DNA from: Marinimicrobium koreense
GTDB lineage: Bacteria; Pseudomonadota; Gammaproteobacteria; Pseudomonadales; Cellvibrionaceae
DNA length: 64,000 nucleotides
Direction: 5' to 3'
Assembly: GCF_003762925.1 (NCBI RefSeq)
Contig: NZ_RJUK01000001.1
Location: forward strand, 1,674,001 to 1,738,000
A program made the position numbers and the translations under genes. Within the stretch, counting starts at the first letter, position 1. Each line of letters starts with the position of its first letter. The notes beneath the pieces were generated by a model. That model searched no databases, had not been told where the DNA came from, and saw only the letters and a program-made list of their open reading frames with translations. Shown here piece by piece: positions 25,598 through 34,543 of the stretch.

Positions 25598-26947
25598 ATG
25601 TCAGCCACCTACTTGCTCTCGGTCACCGTTGTCAGCATCGGTGTTCTACTGTTTCTGATCATGGCCCTGCGTCTGCAGGCCTTTGTCGCCCTCCTGCTGG
25701 TGAGCATGGGGGTTGCCATCGCCGGCGGCGTGCCCCTGCCCGAAGTGGCGGACGTCATCCAGCAGGGCATGGGCGGCACCCTGGGCTATATCGCCATCGT
25801 GATCGGGCTGGGCACCATGATCGGGGAAATCCTGCAGGTTTCCGGCGGCGCCCAGCAGATTGCCAACACCCTCACCCGCAAAGCCGGCGAAGACAAAGCC
25901 CCTTGGGCCCTGATGACCCTCGGCCTGATTGTCGCCATTCCGGTCTTTTTCGAGGTGGCGCTGATCCTCTTTATTCCACTGGTCTACAGCCTGGCCAAGC
26001 GCACGGGCAAATCCTTGCTGTTTTACGGCATGCCACTGGTGGCGGGTATTGCCGTGGCCCACTCGTTCATCCCCCCGACCCCCGGCCCCGTGGCGGTCGC
26101 CTCGCTGCTGGGCGCTGACCTCGGCTGGGTCATTCTGGTGGGCCTGCTGGCGGGCATTCCCGCCGCGATTCTCGGCGGCATCGTCTTCGGGCGCTTTATC
26201 GGCAACCGCATCCACGCCGAGTTACCAGACACCGCTCAGGTCCAGATGGACAGCCACCACCAGAACGATCGCCCACAGCCGGGTTTCGCCCTGGTATTGA
26301 GCATTATCCTGGTGCCCCTGGCGATGATCCTGCTCAACACCGCCACCAAAACCTGGCTCGGCGAAAGCCACGATGCGGCCCAGATTATGGCCTTTGTCGG
26401 CCACCCCTTCACCGCCCTGCTGGTCGCCGCCCTGCTCTCCTTCTACTTCCTGGGCACCCGCCTGGGCTTCAGCCGAGACGAAATCCAACGAGTGGCGACC
26501 CGCTCCATGGAGCCGGTGGGCATGATCATCCTGCTGACAGGCGCCGGCGGCGTATTCGGCAAAGTCCTCATCGCCGCCGGCGTGGGCGATGCACTGGTGG
26601 AGGCCATGACCGCCTCAAACCTCCCGGTCGTCCTGTTCGCCTTCCTGGTCGCCACCGTCATCCGCGTCTCCCAGGGCTCCGCCACCGTGGCCATGGTCAC
26701 CAGCGCCGGGCTGGTGGCGCCCCTGGTCAGCGCCGGCGGTTACTCTGACGGCGTAACGGCCTGCATCGTCATTGCCATTGCCTGCGGCGCCACGGTGCTG
26801 TCCCACGTCAACGATTCGGGGTTCTGGCTGGTGAAGCAGTTTATGGGGCTGACCGAGCGCCAGACTCTGGCTTCCTGGACGGTTCTGGAAACCATCCTCG
26901 GGGTGGTTGGCCTGATTGTTGTGGTGATTTTGAGTACGGTTTTGTAG
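25598..26947 (+). CDS. gntT: gluconate:H+ symporter, GntP family
   Basis: Permease of 449 aa with about twelve to fourteen membrane segments. Family blocks include GGTLGYIAIVIGLGTMIGEI, VAHSFIPPTPGPVAVAS and VSQGSATVAMVTSAGLV. It is 35 bases after gntK with a clear AGGAGA ribosome site. It supplies the substrate for gntK. Confidence 0.94.
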   Translation: MSATYLLSVTVVSIGVLLFLIMALRLQAFVALLLVSMGVAIAGGVPLPEVADVIQQGMGGTLGYIAIVIGLGTMIGEILQVSGGAQQIANTLTRKAGEDKAPWALMTLGLIVAIPVFFEVALILFIPLVYSLAKRTGKSLLFYGMPLVAGIAVAHSFIPPTPGPVAVASLLGADLGWVILVGLLAGIPAAILGGIVFGRFIGNRIHAELPDTAQVQMDSHHQNDRPQPGFALVLSIILVPLAMILLNTATKTWLGESHDAAQIMAFVGHPFTALLVAALLSFYFLGTRLGFSRDEIQRVATRSMEPVGMIILLTGAGGVFGKVLIAAGVGDALVEAMTASNLPVVLFAFLVATVIRVSQGSATVAMVTSAGLVAPLVSAGGYSDGVTACIVIAIACGATVLSHVNDSGFWLVKQFMGLTERQTLASWTVLETILGVVGLIVVVILSTVL

Positions 26948-26968
26948 CTTCTAATCCGGTGCGAGGGT

Positions 26969-27071
26969 GGGCGCAGGGTAGAGCGGTTGGAGACCCGCCG
27001 TGAATACATCCCTGTAGGCTTCTCGTCGGCTCCCTGCCTCCGAGAGTCTCCAACCGCTCTACCCTGCGCCC
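26969..27071. repeat. paired-arm element A, short core, forward
   Basis: Perfect 26-bp inverted repeat (26969-26994 and 27046-27071) enclosing a 51-bp core. The core starts CCGCCGTGAATACATCCCTG, a divergent version of the core in elements C and D. Arms end inward in GGAGAC/GTCTCC. It starts 21 bases after the gntT stop and could act as its transcript end. No target-site duplication is visible next to the arms. Confidence 0.85.
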
Positions 27072-27110
27072 GTCACGCTCATTCGCACAGATCACCTACT
27101 GGCACGGAGG

Positions 27111-27266
27111 TTTGGTGTGGGGAATGGTCCTCCAAGACCGTGGAGCGGGGGACCCGCGATCCGAGCCCCCAGGGGCCGCTCTATGGCTCCTGCCACCGCG
27201 GCATTCGTGCTTCCATGCACATCATGGGTTTACGGCGTGTCTTGGGGGACCATTCCCCACACCAAA
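27111..27266. repeat. paired-arm element B, long core, reverse
   Basis: 28-bp inverted repeat (27111-27138 and 27239-27266) with one T.G wobble. It encloses a 100-bp core, the long form, which is the reverse complement of the core of element E with scattered changes. Arms end inward in CAAGAC/GTCTTG. It follows element A by 39 bases in opposite core orientation. Confidence 0.88.
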
Positions 27267-27350
27267 CCGGACTGCGACAACACTCATCGGTATAGATCTT
27301 GCAGCTCTTAAAGAGCAATCTGGCCCCATACCGAAGAGAGAGCCCCGTCT
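27267..27350 (+). other. gap before the GH13 gene
   Basis: Holds a small palindrome GCTCTTAAAGAGC at 27304-27316 and a GAGAGAG ribosome site just before the GH13 ATG. No other signal was recognised. Confidence 0.4.
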
Positions 27351-29102
27351 ATGACCACCGACTTCCTGTCCCTGCCCGAACTGAAAAACAAACTGGGGGC
27401 TCTGCTCAACTACCTCTACCCCAATGCCGACACCGACGCACTGACCCAACAGTGCCTCGAGGCCATCGGGCCGCGGATCAACCGCGCCATCGTACCGCCC
27501 GAGCAACTCTGGTCCGAACAGGACGCCCTGCTGATCACCTACGGCAACTCCATTCGTAGCCCCAACGAAAAACCCCTCGATACCCTCGAACAGTTCCTGC
27601 ACAAACACCTGCAGGACACCTTCAGCGCCGTGCACGTGCTGCCCTTCTTCCCCCACAGCTCCGACGGCGGCTTTGCCGTCATCGACTACACCCAGGTCGA
27701 CGCCGAGCTGGGCGAATGGGACGATATTGAAACTCTGGGGCAAGACTTCAAACTCATGGGCGATCTGGTGATCAACCATGTGTCCAGCCAGAGCGGCTGG
27801 TTCCGCAACTACCAATATGGCAAAGACCCGGGTCGGGATTACTTTGTCGAGGCGAGCCCCCACTACGACCTGTCCATGGTCGTGCGGCCGCGCACCAGCC
27901 CGCTACTGCGCGCAGTGGAAACCAACGAAGGCGTGAAGCACGTCTGGTGTACGTTCAGTCATGACCAGATTGATGTCGACTTCCGCAACCCCAAGGTGCT
28001 ACTCGAATACCTGAAGATCATCGGGCTCTATCTCGACAAGGGCGTTCAGTGGCTTCGTCTGGATGCCGTGGCCTTTCTGTGGAAGGAAATCGGAACGCCC
28101 TGTATACACCTGCCGCAAACCCACGAAGTCATCAAGCTGCTGCGGCTGCTGATGGAGTACAAAAATGCCCACGCGATTCTGATCAGCGAAACCAATGTGC
28201 CCAACCGGGAAAACCTGACGTACTTCGGCAACAGTAACGAAGCGCACATGATCTACAACTTCAGCCTGCCACCACTGGTGATTCACGCGCTGCTGTCCGG
28301 CAACGGCCAGTATCTGAAAGGCTGGTTGATGAGCATGCCGCCCTCGCCGGTCGGCTGTGCCTATCTGAATTTTACCGCCTCCCACGACGGTATCGGGTTG
28401 CGTCCGGCGGAAGGGTTATTGTCCGACGAGGAGCTGGAAACCTTCCTGAAAACGCTGCAGTCCTTTGGCGGTCGCATTTCCAGCCGCACCGGACAGAATG
28501 GCGAAAGCAAACCTTACGAGGCCAACATCAGTCTGTTCGATGCCTTCAAGGGTACCTATCAGGGTACCGATCGCTGGCAGGAGGCACGGTTGCTCTGTTC
28601 ACAGATCATCATGTTGGCCCTGGAGGGTATACCGGCGTTTTATATTCACACCCTGTTTGCGACGCCCAATGACCTGGACAAACTGGAAGCCACCCAGCAC
28701 AACCGTTCCATCAACCGGACCAACTGGCACAAGGGTGAACTCGAAACGCTTCTAGCCGACCCGGAAACACCTCAACACCGAATCTTCAATGCGCTGCAGA
28801 GACTGATCCGGATCCGCTGTGCGCAGCCGGCGTTTCACCCGAATGCTACTCAGTTCACTTTGCACTTGCAGCCGGAGGTGTTTGGTTTCTGGCGGCAGAG
28901 CCTGCGCCGGACCCAGAGTATTTTCTGTCTGAATAACCTGAGCGATCGGCCGCAGGAAATCAGTTTGACCAATATCAATTTGATCAGTACAGAGAATTGG
29001 CGGGATTTGATCAGTGGGGAGGCGGTGACGGATCTGTACGGGACTTTGACTCTGGCGCCGTATCAATGTGTCTGGTTGACGAATTATGAGAAGAAAGTTT
29101 GA
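27351..29102 (+). CDS. GH13_18 phosphorylase, predicted glucosylglycerate phosphorylase
   Basis: Sucrose-phosphorylase-like enzyme of 583 aa. The catalytic nucleophile is in WLRLDAVAFLWK, the acid/base in ILISETNVPN and the third Asp in NFTASHDGIGLRP. General sequence places it in GH13 subfamily 18, which includes sucrose phosphorylase, glucosylglycerate phosphorylase and others. The convergent GpgS, phosphatase and glycerate kinase genes argue for glucosylglycerate as substrate: glucosylglycerate plus phosphate gives glucose 1-phosphate plus glycerate. Sucrose remains possible. Confidence 0.82.
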   Translation: MTTDFLSLPELKNKLGALLNYLYPNADTDALTQQCLEAIGPRINRAIVPPEQLWSEQDALLITYGNSIRSPNEKPLDTLEQFLHKHLQDTFSAVHVLPFFPHSSDGGFAVIDYTQVDAELGEWDDIETLGQDFKLMGDLVINHVSSQSGWFRNYQYGKDPGRDYFVEASPHYDLSMVVRPRTSPLLRAVETNEGVKHVWCTFSHDQIDVDFRNPKVLLEYLKIIGLYLDKGVQWLRLDAVAFLWKEIGTPCIHLPQTHEVIKLLRLLMEYKNAHAILISETNVPNRENLTYFGNSNEAHMIYNFSLPPLVIHALLSGNGQYLKGWLMSMPPSPVGCAYLNFTASHDGIGLRPAEGLLSDEELETFLKTLQSFGGRISSRTGQNGESKPYEANISLFDAFKGTYQGTDRWQEARLLCSQIIMLALEGIPAFYIHTLFATPNDLDKLEATQHNRSINRTNWHKGELETLLADPETPQHRIFNALQRLIRIRCAQPAFHPNATQFTLHLQPEVFGFWRQSLRRTQSIFCLNNLSDRPQEISLTNINLISTENWRDLISGEAVTDLYGTLTLAPYQCVWLTNYEKKV

Positions 29103-29120
29103 GGTATATTTTGGGTTGGG

Positions 29121-29284
29121 TAACGGCGGATGCGCTTCGCTTATCCGCCCTACGCGGACTGCCGTGGTATGCGTAGGGCGGATCGGTCCGACGCTTCGGA
29201 GCCGAAGGCGCATCCGCCGTAATCCAAATGTGAACCCCAGTTGTATGCGTAGGGCGGATAAGGGCGCAGCCCGCATCCGCCGTC
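29121..29284. repeat. REP-like cluster, three copies
   Basis: One leftward short copy (29121-29155), one rightward long copy (29171-29222) and one rightward short copy (29247-29284), separating the convergent GH13 and gpgS genes. Confidence 0.85.
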
Positions 29285-29304
29285 ACCAAACGAGCGCAAC
29301 CCAC

Positions 29305-30516
29305 TCACCCCCGATCCTGCGCAACCGCCTCCAACAACTGATCGTACACATCCGGCACGGCGCTTAACACGCGCGACCAATTGGCCATGAATGGCCGCTC
29401 GGTGGGATCGTTCAAAAACTGCTCCCCCGCCCGCATGATGCACTTGGTAAACAGCTCCACGGTGTTCTCTTCCTGGTTGCGGTCCAACGTCATGCCGTTG
29501 ATGACGGCATCGTTGTGATACCGGTCAATCAGATCCAGCGCGAGGCGATAATAACTCGCCTTGATGGTACGAAACGCTTCTGGCGTAAACACGGTGCCTT
29601 TGATTGCCAGTTTTCGGAACAGCGATTTGGAAATGTCCGTGCTCATTTTCGACAGCCCACCCTCCGGGTTGTCTTTGGACAGATCCTGATGCTTGTGATC
29701 GTAGGCATCGGCAATATCCACCTGACAGACCCGCTCGTCGGAGTAGCGACGATTCACTTCCGACAGCACACCAATTTCCAGGCCCCAGTCGCTGGGAATC
29801 CGGATGGAACTGACCACATCCATGATCATGGAAAACTCACCCGCCAGCGGGTAGCGAAAGCTGTCAATGAATTCCAGATAATCGTCGCGGCCAAACACTT
29901 TCTCCAGCGCCCGCACCAGCGGCGATACCAACAGTCGACTCACGCGACCGTTGAGTTTGCCGTTGGCCGCACGATAGTAATACCCCTTGCAGAAGGCGTA
30001 ATTGAATGTGGGATGGACCACCGGATAAAACAGCTTGGCAACAATATCCCGCTTGTAGGTGAGAATGTCGCAGTCGTGCAGCGCGACGGCTTTGGCCCGC
30101 CCCTGAGCCAGCGCATAGCCCAGGCAATACCAGACATTGCGCCCCTTCCCCAATTCGTTGGGCGCGAGGCCATATTCATCGAGGACCTTATCAATGGCCT
30201 TCAGGCGCGGCCCGTCATTCCACAGAATGTGGTGACGCTGAGGCAGTCGGGAAAAAAACGTCTTGGCATGCTCGAATTCTTCTTCGGTAGCGCGATCAAG
30301 CCCGATGATGATCTCATCAAGGTAGGTGACCTTACTCAGTTCCTGAATGATGTTTTCCAACGCCGGCCCCTGTAGCTCAGAGTAGAGACAGGGCAACACC
30401 AGGCACATGGGCTTTTTCTCCGCCCATTCATTCAGCTCCGCCTCCATCGCCTCCAGCGGGCGATCCCCCAGGTTGTGCAAAGTGGCAATACGACCGTTCT
30501 GGAAAAAATCACTCAT
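29305..30516 (-). CDS. gpgS: glucosyl-3-phosphoglycerate synthase
   Basis: GT81-like glycosyltransferase of 403 aa joining NDP-glucose to 3-phosphoglycerate. The metal/nucleotide motif is ALHDCDILTYKRD. Family blocks PCLYSELQGPALENII, NVWYCLGYAL and WGLEIGVLSEVNRR are present. ATG 30516 has a GAGGA site five to nine bases upstream; the longer frame to 30579 overlaps the preceding gene and lacks family similarity. Third gene of a minus-strand operon that begins with the glycerate kinase. Confidence 0.9.
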   Translation of the reverse strand: MSDFFQNGRIATLHNLGDRPLEAMEAELNEWAEKKPMCLVLPCLYSELQGPALENIIQELSKVTYLDEIIIGLDRATEEEFEHAKTFFSRLPQRHHILWNDGPRLKAIDKVLDEYGLAPNELGKGRNVWYCLGYALAQGRAKAVALHDCDILTYKRDIVAKLFYPVVHPTFNYAFCKGYYYRAANGKLNGRVSRLLVSPLVRALEKVFGRDDYLEFIDSFRYPLAGEFSMIMDVVSSIRIPSDWGLEIGVLSEVNRRYSDERVCQVDIADAYDHKHQDLSKDNPEGGLSKMSTDISKSLFRKLAIKGTVFTPEAFRTIKASYYRLALDLIDRYHNDAVINGMTLDRNQEENTVELFTKCIMRAGEQFLNDPTERPFMANWSRVLSAVPDVYDQLLEAVAQDRG

Positions 30517-30542
30517 CGGTTCATCCTCGTCAGTGCGATCGC

Positions 30543-31361
30543 CTATTGGTCGATCAGGGTAAGAACGGCGGTATTCCACCCCGCCGCGCCCTCTTTTGGT
30601 GCAATGAAGGCCCGTTTTAGTGCAGGGTCCTCCAGGTGTGAACCATCGCTGTGCGGAATGATGGCCGGTGCATCCACCGCTTTGAGCATGTCCAGATCGT
30701 TGGGGCTATCCCCCAGGGCAATACTGAACGGTGCTGCGCCGAAGTGGTGCTCATAGCGTTTTTGCAAGTACCGTACCGCATCGCCTTTATCGCACTGTCC
30801 CATGACGTGATAGAAGCGCCCTCCCTTGACCACGCGGAGATTGTGACGGGTCAGTCGCTCGGTGAACTCCGCCAGAGCCTCCGGCGTATCGCGCCACACA
30901 ATAGGCTCCGAGGCCTTACGCTGGCTGGCCAAGCGGGCGGCCTCCAACGTCAGGCCGGTATGTTGGGCGATGTCCTCATCGGTCATCCAGGCAAAACCGG
31001 TAAACCGATAATCCGCCTTCAGCTCGTTGAGCAGCGTCAGAATCTGCTCCCGTGACAGGCCCCGGTATTCGTAGTGGTACCCATCGCTGATCAGGCGCGA
31101 GTCCGCCGACAAGCCCAGCGCCTCCAGCAGGTTCTCTGGTATCAGAAGCAGGCTGCCGTTCTCACAGACCAGAGGATCCGTGTTGCCCAGCGCACGGCGC
31201 AGCTCGAGCATCTCCACATCGGTTTTGCTGGAAACCAGGACCAGAGGAACCTTGCGCTGTTTGAGCGCGGCCAGCGCCGGCTTCGCCGCCGACCAGTCGT
31301 AGTCATCATGATTAAGCAGGGTGCCGTCGAGATCGGTAAATACCACCATGGGTGTGCTCAT
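30543..31361 (-). CDS. mannosyl/glucosyl-3-phosphoglycerate phosphatase
   Basis: HAD-IIB phosphatase of 272 aa, MpgP type. Motif I is FTDLDGTLLNH, with SSKTDVEM (motif II) and ALGDSPNDLDML (motif IV). It removes the phosphate from the GpgS product to give glucosylglycerate. Its start overlaps the glycerate kinase stop by four bases, and gpgS follows after 26 bases, so synthesis of both steps is linked. Confidence 0.9.
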   Translation of the reverse strand: MSTPMVVFTDLDGTLLNHDDYDWSAAKPALAALKQRKVPLVLVSSKTDVEMLELRRALGNTDPLVCENGSLLLIPENLLEALGLSADSRLISDGYHYEYRGLSREQILTLLNELKADYRFTGFAWMTDEDIAQHTGLTLEAARLASQRKASEPIVWRDTPEALAEFTERLTRHNLRVVKGGRFYHVMGQCDKGDAVRYLQKRYEHHFGAAPFSIALGDSPNDLDMLKAVDAPAIIPHSDGSHLEDPALKRAFIAPKEGAAGWNTAVLTLIDQ

Positions 31362-32329
31362 AACCTGGTTGCTCCAGAGGCCGTAATCCGCTCAACGCGG
31401 TGATGGGTGTCCAGCGCCAACACCAGGTCGGCCCGCTCCGGCATTTCCTGGAGAATCCAGCGGGTGAGCCGTTCGTAGTGATCGATGAAGCGCTGCAACA
31501 TGGGGGGTGTCATCAGGTGAGTGCCGGTACGCCGCTCATCCTCGAGCTGCTTTTTCAGAGCGGCTTCCTGCTCGGAGCGCCACTGAAACACCTGCTCAAA
31601 CGACGGTGCCCGCAATAGAATCAGGTGATTGAGACGGGCAAACAGACGTTGGTAGCCCTTCAGTTGCTCATTGACATAGCGACGCCAGCGGCCGTCGGGG
31701 TCTTCCTCACGTTCCAGGGCATTGAGCGCGGGCTCCAGCGCCGCCTCCTCCTGGGGTCGGGCGCCGACGCACCAGCCTTCGAAAATGATCAAATGAGGGC
31801 GACCCTGCCACAGCTCACCTTCCGCACGGCGGTCATCCTGGGCTTTGTCAAAACGCGGCAGGGTCACCCGGGTATCGGCATCGGCCTGTGTCAGCGCCTG
31901 CAGCAACGCCTCCCCCATGGCGATATCATGGGTGCCCGGCACCCCCCGGGTTGCCAGTAGCGGGTGCACCTCGTCCGCCAGCCGTCGCCGCTCAGTCCGG
32001 GTCAGGTACAGGTCATCAATGGACAAACGACACACCTGGAACCCTCGCAGCTCAAGAAGATGCGCTATCACCTCCGCCGCGGTGGACTTCCCCGTCCCCT
32101 GGGCGCCGTTTATGCCCAACACCAGGGGGTCAGAGCGCGTGGGCAGGCAGCGCGCCAGGCGCTCCGCCAGCGGGCTATACAGCCGAGCCAGGTAGCCCGC
32201 CAAAGCTTCGGTGACACGGAGATGCCGGGAAAGCAATGGGATATCGGCCGGGGCTTCTCGCCCCCTGACACCCCACCCCTCCAGCAAAGCAGCCGGCCAT
32301 AGTGCTGTGGTTTCCTCCAAATCAATCAT
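31358..32329 (-). CDS. D-glycerate kinase, GLYK/YggC type
   Basis: P-loop kinase of 323 aa. Walker A is GINGAQGTGKST, with LSIDDLYLTRTER and ATRGVPGTHD blocks shared with plant glycerate 3-kinase and bacterial relatives. It would rephosphorylate the glycerate released by the GH13 phosphorylase. ATG 32329 with AGAAGGA upstream is preferred over an open extension to 32380. First gene of the operon, divergent from the GbsR-type regulator. Confidence 0.85.
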   Translation of the reverse strand: MIDLEETTALWPAALLEGWGVRGREAPADIPLLSRHLRVTEALAGYLARLYSPLAERLARCLPTRSDPLVLGINGAQGTGKSTAAEVIAHLLELRGFQVCRLSIDDLYLTRTERRRLADEVHPLLATRGVPGTHDIAMGEALLQALTQADADTRVTLPRFDKAQDDRRAEGELWQGRPHLIIFEGWCVGARPQEEAALEPALNALEREEDPDGRWRRYVNEQLKGYQRLFARLNHLILLRAPSFEQVFQWRSEQEAALKKQLEDERRTGTHLMTPPMLQRFIDHYERLTRWILQEMPERADLVLALDTHHRVERITASGATRL

Positions 32330-32409
32330 GACGCAATCCTTCTGGTTAACTCGAACCCACACCTGGGACCTTATAAGCATAGCAGTGCAGGATTTGGGCC
32401 ACCGGACAC

Positions 32410-32438
32410 TTGACGGCTACCACCCGTTACTGTAATTT
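32410..32438 (+). promoter_or_regulatory. possible promoter of the GbsR-type gene
   Basis: TTGACG at 32410-32415, then TAATTT at 32433-32438 after 17 bases, or TGTAAT at 32431-32436 after 15 bases. The -10 overlaps the palindrome described next. Confidence 0.4.
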
Positions 32439-32455
32439 CAGTAATTACTGAAATT
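32434..32455. promoter_or_regulatory. perfect 22-bp palindrome, likely GbsR-type operator
   Basis: Half-site AATTTCAGTAA followed immediately by its exact complement. It is strikingly A/T-rich in GC-rich surroundings and lies 17 bases before the regulator start, 105 bases from the divergent glycerate kinase gene. Position and symmetry suggest autoregulation and control of the osmolyte operon. Confidence 0.75.
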
Positions 32456-32472
32456 TGTGGAGTACCCCATTC

Positions 32473-33018
32473 GTGTCAGACCAACTTACCCCGATGATTC
32501 AATCCTGCGTGCTGCACTTCGGTGAAATGGGTAGCCGTTGGGGCATCAATCGCACCGTGGGCCAGATGTACGCTCTTTTGGTGTTGAGCGAAGAACCTCT
32601 GTGCGCAGAGCAGATTGCCCAGGCACTGGGCTTCTCACGCTCCAATGTCAGCATGGGACTCAAAGAGCTGCAGTCATGGGAGTTGGTGCGTCTGCAACAT
32701 ATTCCCGGCGAGCGCAAAGAGTTTTTCTCCGCTCCGGATGATGTCTGGGAAATCGCCAAGACGCTGATCGAGCAGCGGCGCAAGCGGGAAATCGACCCGA
32801 CCCTGTCGACCCTGCGCGGCCTGCTGCTGGAGCAGCCGGCCAATCGCCAGGAGGAGTACGCTCAGGCGCGCATGCAGGAAATGCACGAACTGATCGAGAT
32901 GCTGACCCAGTGGACCACGGAAATTCAGCGGCTCAATCAGAGCAATCTGAAGAGCCTGCTAAAGCTCGGAGGGAGCCTGGGCAAAGTGTTGGATATGAAG
33001 GATCGGTTTTTGAAGTAG
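32473..33018 (+). CDS. GbsR/MarR-family transcriptional regulator
   Basis: Winged-helix protein of 181 aa. The N-terminal MIQSCVLHFGEMGSRWGINR and LGFSRSNVSMGLKELQSW helix-turn-helix are typical of GbsR-like proteins, which control osmolyte genes in Bacillus. A helical C-terminal dimerisation part follows. The GTG at 32473 has GGAG ten bases upstream; a TTG at 32455 would start inside the palindrome. Confidence 0.85.
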   Translation: MSDQLTPMIQSCVLHFGEMGSRWGINRTVGQMYALLVLSEEPLCAEQIAQALGFSRSNVSMGLKELQSWELVRLQHIPGERKEFFSAPDDVWEIAKTLIEQRRKREIDPTLSTLRGLLLEQPANRQEEYAQARMQEMHELIEMLTQWTTEIQRLNQSNLKSLLKLGGSLGKVLDMKDRFLK

Positions 33019-33040
33019 AGGCGCTTGCATCGACGTATTG

Positions 33041-33147
33041 TTACGGCGGATGCGCTGCGCTTATCCGCCTTACGGATAACACGGCGGGTTGCGTAGGGCG
33101 GATAAGCGCAGCGCATCCGCCGTTACCAGTCCCCGCGCATCCGCCGT
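33041..33147. repeat. REP-like cluster
   Basis: Leftward copy 33041-33074, rightward copy 33091-33124 and a partial right end at 33136-33147, between the GbsR-type gene and cioA. Confidence 0.85.
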
Positions 33148-33172
33148 CACCTGAACCAACGAGGTACCAACA

Positions 33173-34543
33173 ATGGAAACCCTGTTGTTATCGCGCATCC
33201 AATTCGCCGCGAATATCAGTTTCCACATTCTGTTCCCCACCATCACCATCGCCCTGGCGTGGTTTCTGTTCTATTTCCGGGTTCAGCACAACCGCACCGG
33301 TGACGAAGTGTGGATGCGGGCCTACCGCTTCTGGGTGAAGGTGTTTGCGCTGAGCTTTGCCCTCGGCGTGGTCAGCGGTATCACCATGTCCTTTCAGTTC
33401 GGCACTAACTGGCCAGGCTTTATGGAAACCGTGGGCAATATCGCCGGGCCACTGCTCGGCTATGAAGTGCTGACTGCCTTTTTCATGGAGGCGACTTTCC
33501 TGGGCATCATGCTGTTCGGCATCAACCGGGTCTCCAATCGGGTTCACACCATCGCCACCTTTCTGGTGGCCGTCGGTACCAGCCTGTCCGCCTTCTGGAT
33601 TCTGTCCCTCAACTCCTGGATGCACACGCCCACCGGTTTTGAAATGCGCGATGGGGTGGCCTTTCCGGTGGACTGGTGGGCCATCATATTCAACCCATCC
33701 ATGCCCTACCGACTGGCCCACATGCTGGTCGCATCCGGGCTGACGGCGGCCTTTTTGATGGCGGGCCTATCGGCTTATCGCCTGCTCAAGGGCGATCACA
33801 AGCCCGCTCCACGCCTGGCATTGAAAACCGGCGTCTATGCCGCCGCACTTCTGATTCCACTGCAGATCCTGCTGGGCGATCTACACGGGCTGAACACCCT
33901 GAAACATCAGCCCGCCAAAGTGGCGGCCATGGAAGGCCTGTGGGAAACCACCGAAGGGGCCCCTCTGGTGCTTTTCGGGCTTCCCGACGAAGAACAGAAA
34001 CGCAACCATTTTGCCCTGGAAATTCCCGGCGGTGCCAGTTTCATCCTCACCCACGACTGGCAGGGTAAGGTGCAGGGGCTGAACGAATTTACCGATGAAC
34101 ATCCGCCCGTCGCGCCGGTGTTCTGGGGTTTTCGCATCATGGTCGGGCTGGGCTTTCTGATGCTCGCGGCTTCCTGGTTAGGGGCCTGGCAGCTGTGGCG
34201 GCGCGCCTCGGTGCCCCCCTGGATGCTCAAGGTATTCGTGGCCATGACCTTCTCGGGCTGGGTCGCCACCCTCGCCGGTTGGTACGTCACCGAAATTGGC
34301 CGCCAACCCTGGCTGGTAACCGGCGTTCTGAGCACCAGCGAGGCCGTCACCACCGTCCCCGGAGGCAATGTGGCCATATCGCTCGCCATCTACCTGACGC
34401 TGTATGCCGGTCTTCTGGTGGCCTACATCAGCGCCCTGTTCCTGATCGCCCGCAAGGCGGTACTGGTCGACCGCGAAGAAGAGGTCAACACCCTGCAGGA
34501 TCAATACAACCCGATGGTCCGCAATGAAGGAGGTGCCCTGTGA
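33173..34543 (+). CDS. cioA: cytochrome bd-type quinol oxidase subunit I, CIO type
   Basis: Membrane oxidase subunit of 456 aa. Haem ligands are likely His18 (NISFHILFPT) and the His of PYRLAHMLVASG; GRQPW is the conserved quinol-side motif. The Q loop is short, as in cyanide-insensitive oxidases of Pseudomonas. It reduces oxygen to water with electrons from quinol, at high affinity or under stress. A REP cluster precedes it, and no clear promoter was seen. Confidence 0.94.
   Translation: METLLLSRIQFAANISFHILFPTITIALAWFLFYFRVQHNRTGDEVWMRAYRFWVKVFALSFALGVVSGITMSFQFGTNWPGFMETVGNIAGPLLGYEVLTAFFMEATFLGIMLFGINRVSNRVHTIATFLVAVGTSLSAFWILSLNSWMHTPTGFEMRDGVAFPVDWWAIIFNPSMPYRLAHMLVASGLTAAFLMAGLSAYRLLKGDHKPAPRLALKTGVYAAALLIPLQILLGDLHGLNTLKHQPAKVAAMEGLWETTEGAPLVLFGLPDEEQKRNHFALEIPGGASFILTHDWQGKVQGLNEFTDEHPPVAPVFWGFRIMVGLGFLMLAASWLGAWQLWRRASVPPWMLKVFVAMTFSGWVATLAGWYVTEIGRQPWLVTGVLSTSEAVTTVPGGNVAISLAIYLTLYAGLLVAYISALFLIARKAVLVDREEEVNTLQDQYNPMVRNEGGAL

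Noticed and set aside
26987-27295. Open frame of 102 codons across elements A and B
   Set aside because: It runs through both inverted repeats and is explained by the palindromic DNA.
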